62,000 nt of DNA from positions 1-62,000 of the forward strand of contig JAQGDQ010000296.1 of the NCBI GenBank assembly GCA_030141605.1. Reading direction: 5' to 3'. This DNA is from Tubiluchus corallicola (lineage: Eukaryota; Priapulida; Priapulimorpha; Priapulimorphida; Tubiluchidae). The position numbers and the translations under genes were made by a program. Every line of letters starts with the position of its first letter. Position 1 is the first letter of the stretch. The notes beneath the pieces were generated by a model. That model made no database searches. It was not told the origin of the DNA and saw only the letters and a list, made by a program, of their open reading frames with translations. Positions 11,097 through 22,106 of the stretch are shown here, one piece after another.

Positions 11097-14000
11097 ATGA
11101 AAAATAAAACTGAAAATACCAAATATGAACCACCTGATGGTGGGTGGGGATGGGTTGTCGCCGTGGCAGCTAGCATCAATCTTGGACTCACATGGGGACT
11201 ACAGAAAAGTTACGGAATTTTCATGATCGACATAATGGATTTAGTAGGAACCAATGCAAAACTAACAGGTGGAGCAGGTGGTTTGTGCTCTGCTATGGGT
11301 GCAGTTTTAGGTAAGGAGTTTGCTAATTAATTAAGATTTTGCCATAGCAAAATCTTATTGTTTCTCATACAGTTTTATTGAGTTATTTATTTATTTATTT
11401 ATTATTCTTATTTACTCTCTGCCACTTTAATGCTTAATAACTAGTAGGTCTTGCAAGCCAGGGTCACCAAACTCACAGGGTTGGTAGCTCTGAGCTTGGA
11501 CGTACCACAACATAGCATATGCTGACCACTGGTCAAGGGGAAGGGCAGTGGGCAATGGTCAGTTTTTCCATTATGATTCAACTCCTCCTAGGGCTTTTGT
11601 TTTTTCTAAATTTTTTACTTCACAAGTATTTGTGTACTGTGGGGCAGGTGTGCACCTGGGGTTTTAAAAAGCTGATAAGCTTTAAATGCCTGCGTGAGGG
11701 GCCAAAATGCAATATTTGGGGTCCCCAATTGGTGACCTTTTACATGTTGAGGGCTAGGGACACAAAACTCACAGGATACACTCTCTGGTCAAAGTTATCT
11801 ATGTATACATGTGACTGGTGTTGCCGGGTCAAAGGTCATGGAGCAGGCAGGTCTTCATTTTTTTATGATCCATCTGCTTCCATAGTTTTTGAGCTCTAGG
11901 GCCACAATATTTGATGTGTTGCTAGGTGGGGTCGTGGCCTTGCACATCACAAAATATGGGACATGCACGTATGGGAAAATTTTCCGCTAGGGGGCAAAAA
12001 CCGAAAAATGGGGGTCGGGAACAGAAATGCATCGAGTGTCTATGCATAGTACCATGTAGCATATCAAATGAAAGGTGTCGACGAGGTGAGTCGAATGGCA
12101 TAGGTTACAATGAGAATAGTTAACCCGCCAGCCTGCTAGGGGGCAAAAACCGAAAAATGGGGGTCGGGAACAGAAATGCATCGAGTGTCTATAAATAGTA
12201 CCATGTAGCATATCAAATGAAAGGTCTCGATGAGGCGAGTCTAATGGCATAGGTCACAATGAGACTAGTTTATCCGCGAGCCTGCTAGGCGGCAAAAACC
12301 GAAAAATGGGGGTTGAGAACAGAAATGCATCGAGTGTTTATGAATAGGACACATAGCATATCAAATGAAAAGTCCCGATGAGGTGAATGGAATGGTATAG
12401 GTTACAGTGTAAATCATTAACCCGTGACCCAGTTGTAGGCAAAATAGGGGTCGAGGAGACAAATGCCTTCCAGGGTTTACCAAAAGCAGGTTGTTGTGTA
12501 TCAAATAAAAGGCCCCAATGAGACAAACTGAATGATATAAGTTATGCCAAGATTGTTGACCTTTGACCTGTAGCTGATGGGCCGAACAGTTAAATGCTGA
12601 GGTTTCATTGTGAAATGCACTTTCCATGTATTCAAGCAATTCAATAAAAGAAAATAAGCACTTTCAAAAAAGGAGGTTGTCTCTTCATTTCCAAGGCTGA
12701 ATTTTACAACTATTGTTTGCAAAATCTTCAGTTTCTAACCATGTCAGAAACATTGTCAACTAGTTATTATTATTTATTCTCTGCCACTTTAACGCATAAT
12801 TACTCGCAAGCCTTGCAAGCTAGGATCACCAAATTCATAGGGTTGGTAGCCCTGGGCGGGGCACGTACAATTGTATAGCAACCGCTGACCACTGGTCAAG
12901 GGGGAAGAGTTGTAGGCATTGGTCAGTCTTTCCTTTAGCTGGCAACTCCTCCTAGGGCTTTCGTTTTTTTTTCACAAGTATTTGGGTACTGTGGGGCAGG
13001 TGTGCACCTAGGGTTTTAAAAAGCTGACAAGCTTTAAACGCCTGAGTGAGGGGCCAAAATGCAAAATTTGGGGTCCCCCAAGTGACCTTCTACACGCCGA
13101 GTGGTCGGGTCTTCATTTATTTTTCTTTAGGATCCATCTGCTCCCATAGTTTTTGAGCCAGGGCAACAATATTTGGTATATGGTTAGGTGGGGCAAGTTG
13201 TTGGATATTGCAAAATATGGGTGACTTGGAGAGGGGAAAATATCCACTAGGAGGCAAAAACCAAAAAATGGGGGTTGGGAACACAAACGCATCAAGTGTC
13301 TTAGAATAGTACCACTTTCAAAAAAGGCTGTTGTCTCTTCATTTTTAAGGCTGAATTTTACAACTATTGTCTAATGCCAATTTTATGTTTCATTTGTAAA
13401 TTCATCATTTTCCATTAATTTAATAGTAAAGAAGAAACATTGATCTGAATAACTGGTCATGCTCGTATGTCAGAACTTTAGATAATGTTTTGCTCAAAAG
13501 ATCTTAAGCAACAAAATTAATGCCTATAATATGAATGAAATAATGCTTATTATGACATAACAGTCCAGCATATGGAAAACATGAAATAAATTGATTTTGT
13601 AAAAAATTGCAGGTTTGGATTTTTCTAAACGCAGGCAGCAAATATGAATACAAATCCACATAAAGCTGAATTGAGAAATCAAACTGTTTTTGTGATTTTT
13701 TTGCAAAAAAAAACAAAGATGGAAATGAAAATGTTTTAAAAATGTTTCAGGGATCTTTTGCAGCAATGCGTAATCAAAAAGATTATTTTCATTCTTAGGA
13801 CCTGTTGTTGCAGTGTTGATGAGGAAATTTGGAATAAGATGGGTGTGCATGGCAGGAGGCTTGCTGGGTGGAACAGGATTTGCTTGCGGATATTTTGCAT
13901 TTACATTGCCAATGATATACTTAAGTTACAGTATTATGTACGGTATGTAGAAGCGACACCTGAAATTTGTTATTTTCCAATGTTTACCAAAATTGAATTA

Positions 14001-15521
14001 AAAGACTCTACTCATATCTCAGTTTCTCTTCATAAATAACAGTATTATTATCAAATTCTCAAACAAGTTATGAGTAATTGTCTTTTTTCACAGGTGCTGC
14101 ATCATCACTCATTTCTATGTGTTCTTTTGGTGTGATAAATGTCTACTTTCGAAAGCGGCACGGATTGGCACAAGGGATAACCATGGCAGGCGTAGGAATT
14201 TCAGCAGTTGTCAGTTCTCAGGTTATCAATGTTCTTGTAGATGTATATACATATCGTGGTGCATTTCTCATAACAGGCGCTATAGTCTTACATTCAATAC
14301 CTTGTGCTTTGACGTTCATGCCCTTGATGAAAGTCAGTTCAAAGAAAACGAAAACAATACGTAGAACTGAATCATTTGACAAAAAAGGTAAGCAATCTAA
14401 AGATACCAGTCTGGCTGTTATGGGAAGCTCCAACGTGGACCAGTGGAAAGAAATACAAAAAGGGGTATTAGATGTGGAACACTCATCGTCACACAGTCAT
14501 GAGAAAAGCCACTTTCACTGGAAAATATTCAAAGATGTCCGGTTTTGGTTCTTTGCTCTCAGTATGTGTCTCATGGACATTAGCTATCTGAATGCAACCG
14601 TTTACCTGCCATTTAAGTCAGTAGAACTAAAACCTGACGGAGTGAATGAAGCCACAATGGTCTCAATTTTTAGCATAATGGATGCAGTTGGTCAAATAAC
14701 ATTTGGTCTACTATGGGATTGTGGAAGATTTCGGCACATATATGAACGAATGATAGGATACATACTGATTTCAATAACAGCAGGTTGTGCTACTATAACC
14801 TTTTCTGCAATACACAACTACAATGTGTTGTATTTGTGGGTTGGTATTGCAGGATTATTGTTTGGTGCAACACTATCTCCATGTTTCATTATGATAAAGA
14901 ACATGGTTGGAGAAGAAAAGTACACTGACTTCCTATCAGCAGATCTCCTAATGCAGACACCGGGTCTCTTTCTTGGACCAGTTTTCATAGGTATGTCGCT
15001 ATAATAACTGCACAGATCACATAAAATATAAATATACGGAATTGCTAATTTACCGAAGACGGAAATTTTAATAGGGAAATTTGTAAAATACATTGAAAAA
15101 TTTTATTAATTAACAACTAATAGAATCAATGTTTATTATTTTGCATTTTTTTCTCCAATCTTCATTTGCCTGACATGAATTTTATTTGCTGTTATCATAA
15201 TGTAAAACTGAAACATTATTACAGCGATGACAAATTGCAACAGCTATTATCATACTGTTATGAATTAAGATTTGTTAATTTCTATTTGCAGGTTTTATCT
15301 ACGACAATTTGGAAAATACGGGGCCAGTATTTACCACGCTGGGACTTTTTCTGATTGTATCAGGAATCATTGCTATTGCTTTGCCTGTTATTACCAAAAT
15401 TTGGTATGACATAGACAACATAGGCATACCAAAAAAAGAGGAAGTTAAAGCACTTGAACATTCTGATAGTGGTATCCATGATGAAGATCATCTTTATGAT
15501 AATAAAATTACAAAGTTTTAG
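11097..15521 (+). CDS. Monocarboxylate transporter-like protein (SLC16 family)
   Basis: Four exons: 11097-11310, 13799-13942, 14094-14990 and 15292-15521, all GT-AG with phase 1 joins, give 494 residues. The family signature PDGGWGWVV opens the first membrane segment. Further hydrophobic segments include the Gly-rich GGLLGGTGFACGYFAF region and the segments of exon 3, consistent with 12 membrane passes of the major facilitator fold. RKRHGLAQGI in the fifth to sixth segment region is typical of SLC16. A hydrophilic loop of about 80 residues with Lys/Ser/His separates the two halves, and exon 4 ends in a charged cytoplasmic tail. Known SLC16 proteins carry monocarboxylates, thyroid hormone, creatine or aromatic acids across the plasma membrane; the substrate here cannot be read. 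A polyadenylation signal AATAAA lies at 15587. Confidence 0.93.
11332..11357. repeat. Perfect 11-bp hairpin just inside intron 1
   Basis: taagattttgc, a four-base loop, then gcaaaatctta. It starts 21 bases after the exon 1 end of the transporter gene. It could fold in the pre-mRNA near the donor; no function is shown. Confidence 0.7.
11415..12722 (+). repeat. Long repeat element, copy A, with an internal satellite
   Basis: It begins near ctctgccactttaatgc and runs to about gctgaattttacaactattg. Copy B at 12779-13371 matches it in blocks in the same order, so the two are tandem direct copies in intron 1 of the transporter. Copy A holds an expanded tandem array (11987-12584) where copy B has one partial unit. 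No coding capacity was recognised. Confidence 0.75.
11987..12584 (+). repeat. Tandem array of a unit of about 149 bases, four copies
   Basis: Units start at about 11987, 12136, 12285 and 12435 with ctagggggcaaaaaccgaaa and spacings of 149, 149 and 150. Inside each are gcatcgagtgt and catatcaaatgaaa. The first three are close to each other; the fourth is diverged. The open frames that cross the array repeat themselves and are by-products of the unit. Confidence 0.85.
12779..13371 (+). repeat. Long repeat element, copy B
   Basis: Shares with copy A the start ctctgccacttta, the block gggttggtagc, the block ggggccaaaatgcaa, one partial satellite unit near 13247-13315 and the end block tttcaaaaaaggctgttgtc. 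It is shorter, mainly because the satellite is not expanded. Confidence 0.75.
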
Positions 15522-15592
15522 AATTTTAGAAATTTTACAATGGATTGTTGATCAGATGACTAAAAATGACTAGAATGACTAGTATGAATAAA

Positions 15593-16892
15593 ACTAAGGT
15601 TAAATTGTTATCAGAGCAGAACGTGGCGTTGCAGCATGTGTGTGCCTGCCTAGTCACCCAGGTGGTCACATTTTTTTAGATTTTCTGAAACATGCAAAAA
15701 GGATGTGAAAAAAACATTAAAAAAGCAATTGCATGCTCAATTGAGAAGTATTTGTAGCTTGGAATGCTTTCTAATTTTGTTTATTCAGTTTCAAATAGTT
15801 TCAAGCAAAATTTCCTCAACAGCTTCATAAATTTAGACATTCTGAATTATTGGCAATATTCAGCAAATGCAATTTGAAAGAAATGCTTATAAAGTTATAC
15901 TATGATGATTTCTGATAATCATTATATTGTTCAATTATGATTACACAACGATGATAACAACAAATTATGTAGTCACAAGTTATGTGCATAATTTCAGATA
16001 GCTGAGTGTATGTATACATGAACTATTATGATATTCCTATGTTTAGGCAAAAATTCAGTATATCAATTAGATTTCGAAAGCATGTTAAACATGCCCTTAC
16101 AGGATATACGTAATGTACAAAAATTTAGGCATTTATTGAAATAAGAAGCTGTAACCAAAAGGCTAAAGGCAGAAAAGCTGCTATGTCTTCCCTCTCCAAA
16201 GGTAGCACATTTATCAATGTAACAGTAAGTGACTAGTACACATACATGATTTCTGTATAAAAAATCACAAGGTCTAAAATGTAAATAACCACAATATATG
16301 CACAAAAATTACATAAACTGAAGAGAAATCCATAACAATAAGAATAACTGGGCCAGCTCTCCTTTTCACGACATTGGAAACATGGTCTGTATGCCCCACA
16401 GCTATCATGAAACTCATTTCAGAATTCTAAACATTTACTCAAAAGCTACAAGCACTGCCGGCATGTCTGTCACAGTTGACCAATTACTGTTTATGGCAAC
16501 TGCCAAATAAAACAAGCATTACAATATATGTGTCACCACACCTTGAAATAATTTTCAAACAGTGTGGTGAATGTTGAAAATACTGTGATTAAAGCTTAGT
16601 GCAGGTTTGTGCAGCGATTTGTATATAACAGGCAAAAGTAAACAAAACTGGCAGAGAGTAGCAAATCTCTTGTGCTCAACTAGCATAAACAGTGAATTAC
16701 ATCTAATCATTATGTGTACGTGTGCTAAGGGACTAAAGCAGTAACAAGTACAATTGCTTAAATCCACTGATAACAGACAAAAAATGAAAATAACGACTTT
16801 GAATAACGAAAATGTTATAAAATGTAGCTGTACATAATTATATTACACTGGACTATTAAATAATGGTCGTAATGCTGTTAAACTGAACTATA
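15593..16892. other. Spacer, no gene seen
   Basis: AT-rich sequence between the transporter and the EF-hand gene. It should include the promoter of the latter. Short minus-strand frames here show no family features. Confidence 0.5.
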
Positions 16893-18046
16893 ATGTGTTA
16901 TCTAAACTACGCTCTCGTTATAACATACATTGTGTGCTTTGTGACATACACAGAAAGTTGTGGCTGGTGCTCAACTTGCCCGGGAGCAAGACGAACTCAC
17001 AGAGGATTCAATCAGAGGACTAATCAATTCACAGGGGGGTTTGGAGCTCCAAGAATAGATGTCATCCCTGTTGACCCCTCAGTTATTGGAGGAACACCAG
17101 AAACTGACACTTGCCGTTATGATCCACTAGGATTTTTTGGTAGTCAGTCAAGGCGTGTCCAAGAACAACTCAAGATATTCTTATCATTTGATTTAAATCG
17201 CAATGGAGCTGTTACTATAAATGAACTGAGTCAAGCCTTTAAGTTTATGCTGGGACCTGAAATATATAGTGTTACATTGGATAAATGTGGTTTAGTAGAA
17301 GTTATGAGAGAAACTGACCAAAATGGTATGTTTCTTTTTACTATTTTCTTAGAAGCACTAAATTTATTTATGCTAAAAGAAAACTTGGCCTTTAACCTCT
17401 TAAAGACAAACACACCACTGATATTACATTACGTTTTTTTACTTCACTGAACAATCTTAGTGACAAAGATTTGAGTTTAGTTCCTGTAAAATATGAAATA
17501 TTACCTTAACAAACTACACGCAAAAATGCAAGAAAATATTAAAAAACAATTTATATATTAGGAGATGGCACCATCACATGTGATGAGTTCAAATCAGCAA
17601 GATTTTGGGCACCAAGTCAGAAGCGTTTGTGCTTTCCTGGAGAGCGAACAGATGATGTACGTCGCAGCCAGCTGCCATTCCGTGGCAACGCTGGCAACAT
17701 AAATACAAATACCCGAAGACGACAACGACGACGACGAAGAGAACAGTTATTACGAAATGCCACTAAAAGACCTCCACTGACAAACAACAGGAGAAGCAAC
17801 GTTCGAGAAATTCAACTGGAAATGGAAAAATTTTATCAAAACACCCAAAATGTTAAAGATGCTATAATACCTCAATACGGACGGAATAGAGTAAATACAT
17901 ATCAGAGAGAAACTCAACAACCACTGAGAAACCTTAACCCTCAAAGTAACTATGGACCAAATTCTGTTCCACTGGACTTGAGAAGAGTAATTCAAACTTC
18001 TCCAGGACAAGGTCAAAACTTTTTTTACAGATTACTGCAAAATTGA
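16893..18046 (+). CDS. Secreted EF-hand protein with a highly basic C-terminal region
   Basis: Two exons, 16893-17325 and 17562-18046, joined in phase 1, give 305 residues. The first 22 residues form a signal-peptide-like hydrophobic stretch (ALVITYIVCFVTYTES) followed by CGWCSTC. Two EF-hand loops are visible: DLNRNGAVTINE at about residues 99-110, and a second whose loop is split by the intron (DQN, then GDGTITCDEF) at about 142-153. Both keep acidic or Asn ligands at positions 1, 3, 5 and 12 with Gly at 6. The C-terminal half is rich in Arg, Gln and Asn, including RRRQRRRRREQ. This suggests a calcium-binding protein of the secretory pathway or matrix that binds polyanions, by inference only. 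I recognise no named family. AATAAA at 18064 follows the stop closely. Confidence 0.85.
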
Positions 18047-19154
18047 TCTAATAACAAACATTCAATAAAGTTAGTGACTATCATTTTTTCTCCAAAATTG
18101 CACTCCACAAGCTAACACAAATTGTAAATAAAATACTAACAACAAAGTGAACCCTGTAAAACAGTAAGACAAATTTAACACTTTCACAGACTTTTGTATT
18201 CAAAAGAGCTATGCCTCATTTGCTGTTCGATATTAATCACTAAACATTCATTAATATGACAGAACTTGTATATTTATAAGGTATGCCATATAAGGTAGGA
18301 AATAAACAATTTGTTTCAGATTCCCCATTTTTGAATAGCTTACTACTTTTATCAGTTTACAATTCGAATAGGGGCAAACAGAAAAAAAATCAGGCAGCAC
18401 TTGGTATAATAGTTCCGAAACCTTGCTTACTGAATTGTGTAATAGGCACCCCAGTAAAAATTTCTCTCACCCCTTCACCCACACACTGGAAAATTTCACA
18501 TTTTTGCTATTGCTACTAAAGATGTTGGTTAAATTGTCTGATGCCGACACCATGGTTGTCAGATTCTTTCACATTTTTCAATTCAGATATTCATTACTTT
18601 TCTAAAGTTTAGTACAGAAATATATTTTTAGCAACACCTACTTAATGGAAATTATATTAATACTTTTAACTGAAAATTAAATTTATTCGTGAATTGCAAA
18701 TGAGAACTCTATATTTACTTAAATGTATAAAAACTCACAAATAATAAAATTAATTGCTGGCATTGCTGCAACAATCTGCGTGTTGCAATTTTGTTGCTAC
18801 TAGTGTATAATATGCATTTTTATTAATCTGAGTTTTGTTTAGAATTTGCACCTGTTGCTGTAATAAGGAAAGTAATGATGATGATGATGACTGATAATGA
18901 CAATGTTGTTCAGCAATGCATGAAACCAGTTAAAAAGTGAGTTAGTTTAATCTTTCTCTTTTTTAACACAGTAAGTCACTGTCAGAAATAAAACTTAAGG
19001 TGTTGTCTTTAAAATTAAAATTTGAGGCAATCTAAACTGTACACTGCAAAATTTTGAGTATCAGTAGATATTTTGGGAAATTACGTGAAATAAAGCTGAA
19101 ATTAAAAAACTACATTGTAGAAGTTATCTGTGTTTTTCTCAAGTTTAGCTTCAA

Positions 19155-19562
19155 CAGGGTTCCTACAGAATTTTAAAATAAATTTCCCTGACAATTTCCA
19201 TGAGTTTCCCCTGACCAAATATTGATTTCCCATATATATATATATTCAAACATTTTTGTGTATGGATATTCATACATATACTGAAATATAATGTGTCCCC
19301 AATCATTATTTTTGGAACACAAATCAAAACTGGGAGCCCGCCATAGCAAAATTTTATTTGAACAAGAATCGTTGAAAAATATGTTTGGAAAAATATCGGT
19401 TCACCTTGATTATTTTTGCAGCCCTTTCTAATTTCCCTGACTTTCTGCCCTATTTTCATAATTTTTCCTGACTTTTTACCAAATCATCTTTTTCCCTGAC
19501 TTTTCATGACTTTCCAGGATAGCCTGTATTTTCCAGAATCTCCACAGACCATGTGAACCCTG
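19155..19562. mobile_element. Small inverted-repeat element with a 5-base target duplication
   Basis: The 408-base element starts CAGGGTTC and ends GAACCCTG, flanked on both sides by TTCAA (19150-19154 and 19563-19567). The interior is full of repeated ttccctgac words. There is no transposase, so it is a miniature non-autonomous element. The CAGGG terminus is seen in hAT-like elements, but their duplications are usually 8 bases, so the superfamily is open. Confidence 0.75.
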
Positions 19563-20098
19563 TTCAACGTGCAGCATTTATTTCACAACTTTGTTTCTAT
19601 TTGCAGCTATGGTGGCTTAACAAGGTCCCTTTTACAGCTACCAGTGCAGCAATCTTCAACACTTGAATATAGTATGTTTAGGAAGTCAAAAATAACTTAA
19701 TTTTTTGTTGTTTTTTCAATTAATAAAAACATTGTACAATTTCATCATCTTTTTCTTAACTACTTACAAAAATTATTATTTATTATATTAAATACTTATA
19801 CTAAAACTGCACTGCTGTGTAGTTTTATACAAATGAAAGATTAACAATAATAATCATAATAATAACAACAAATGACAAGTGAGTTTGAACGAAATCAAAA
19901 TGGCAACCAAATTTTAGGTATCAGACCAGCCAACCATGTGATACAAAAATGAGTGTGAAACGTAGAAGGCCCAAGGATCATGTCGCCTTGAGTAAGTGTC
20001 TAGGACACAAATTATGCTCTAGGAATTTCGGCTTTTTTTGGACATCAAAATCAAATTATCCAAAAATTAAGTAACAAAAATTAAGGTAATTTTTGGTA

Positions 20099-21952
20099 CA
20101 GTAAGTCCTTGCTTAACGACTGTTCCATTTAGTGATATTTTGTTTTAGAGACCCTGAACATTTAATACCACTTTTTCACTTAACTATGCATGTTTGATTT
20201 CAATGACAATTTTTTTACTTTGCTCCAGGACATTTTTTAGTTTATTATCAACTTTTTACCTAATTTGAAGCATTAAATTGCATTATTCTGTCCTAAAAAG
20301 CACTAGTATTGTAAAACAATACAATTATATTTATTATGATTTTTCTTCCCGAATGACCAATAAATGCTAGTCACTTATAAGTGAGATCTATTTGCAATTT
20401 ATATGCCTCCAGATACCTGAGTTCAAACATTGTATGAAGGAATTTTGCCTGCAAGCTACTGCTATAGAGACAAGACTGAATGCATAGATTCCAGAACATT
20501 AATCAACTAGCGGGGGGGGGGGGTGTCTACCTCACAATGGCCAATCAGTTGTGCAACAGGTTTTCCATTGCTTGGACTTACTATCAAGCTCAGCCGCATT
20601 TGCACATGAAACACATAACAATACACAGGTAAAGTGCGTGCACATGATTATTTTTACTTATTAAATTCATTAAACAGCATAGAAAGAGTGCATAGAATGG
20701 TGAAGCATTGTGCTTGGGGTACATGTAATGTGTATGTTCGGTACCCAGAAAGGTTAGAAGTATGACTTATTAGTTTTGCCAATCCAAAAAAAAACACTTA
20801 GACAGTAGACATGTATCACTGATGGATCGAAGCATGCAGGAGCCACATGAACAGCTTAGCCCATTTAAAATTAATAAAAATCCTGCTGTCTGCTCAAGGT
20901 TTCCTATACATGTAGAACTGCGGGGGTGCTATATCGATACCTAATATACCGGAATAAGATATTTCAGATGCTGTGCAGCATAACATAAGATTTCGTTTGT
21001 TGAACATGACTGTATGAATGAACACTAGTCTGTACGTTTTGTCATTATTAATAGTCACAAAGTTTAGCCTGGCTAACTTGAATTTTATTTAATTTATTCA
21101 GTTTTCGTGTTTACATTGCAGGAAATTAAACCACTACATGCAATTACCGAAAATAACTGTTATTAGACGGTAATAAATAATCTACTCAAACAATATACCC
21201 TATTCAAACAAATTTCAAGTGTTATAGATATCCCACAAAAATAATTATCAAAATAACTTGGGAAATGAAAGATATATTATTTATAAGATGTTTACTAGTT
21301 GACATTTTAAACAATGAATTCTTTTTTCTACTGATAATAAACTAAACTGCTATACGCCAGTACTAAAAAATACCAGTAGGCCCACCACATAATATATTAA
21401 TTATTAACTTATTAATAACAGCAATATTAGTAATAATATAATAATAAATAATGCTACCTAAACAATCTAGCCAATTGAAACAAATTTCAAATGCTACTAA
21501 TATTTCAAAAAATAAGTTACTGAAGCAAAGAAATAATGAATATAATAAAAGATGCATTATTTACAGCCTGTTGTCTTTCTGCTATTTTTAAAACTTTGGT
21601 CTTTTCTACTGATTTTTAAAGTAGAGACTTGAGCAGATGACAACACGGGAGCTATGCATGTTTGCGGGCCGCTTGCGATCTATGTATATTTAGATGAAGC
21701 TATCCCAAGCTAATACTGGTAAAAAAACATAGGTGATTTCAAGCAAACAGAAAGAAATTAATCAGTAGAAATATGAATAAAACTCCTAAGACGTTTACTT
21801 TATATGATTTAAGCAGCATAGATTTTTGCCTCTGGAACTATTTCAATTCCTTTAAGTTACTTTCTATGGAAGTCTTGGCTTCAGTTCATGGTTTTTCGTT
21901 TAATGTCCTATTTTGCTGGAATGCATCATGGTCATTAAGTGAGGACTTACTG
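20099..21952. mobile_element. Inverted-repeat element flanked by TA (mariner/Tc1-like ends)
   Basis: The left end CAGTAAGTCCTTGCTTAACGAC is matched by the inverted right end ending GTCATTAAGTGAGGACTTACTG. TA dinucleotides flank at 20097-20098 and 21953-21954. The element is 1854 bases. No transposase frame is visible inside, and a run of about 12 G lies near 20511. It is non-autonomous or internally decayed. Confidence 0.7.
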
Positions 21953-22009
21953 TACTACAGAGCATTCTTATGCTGCTGTTATAGTTCACTGTGCTTTATA
22001 TATCAACAT

Positions 22010-22106
22010 GTCCCTTTGTACACATGATAAGTTAAATAGCACAAAAGTGCTTAAACAAGTCCCTTTCTACACACGATAAGTTCAATAGCACAAAAGTGCT
22101 TAATTT
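22010..22106 (+). repeat. Two-unit tandem duplication, period 49
   Basis: gtccctttgtacacatgat and gtccctttctacacacgat begin units at 22010 and 22059; both continue to agcacaaaagtgctta. Confidence 0.8.

Noticed and set aside
11987-12584. CRISPR-like array
   Set aside because: The whole unit is repeated with no distinct spacers, and the genome is eukaryotic.
11926-12722. Several open frames on both strands
   Set aside because: They repeat with the 149-base satellite and have no family features.
16063-16767. Minus-strand frames of 70-80 codons
   Set aside because: No conserved motifs and no splice-compatible partners.
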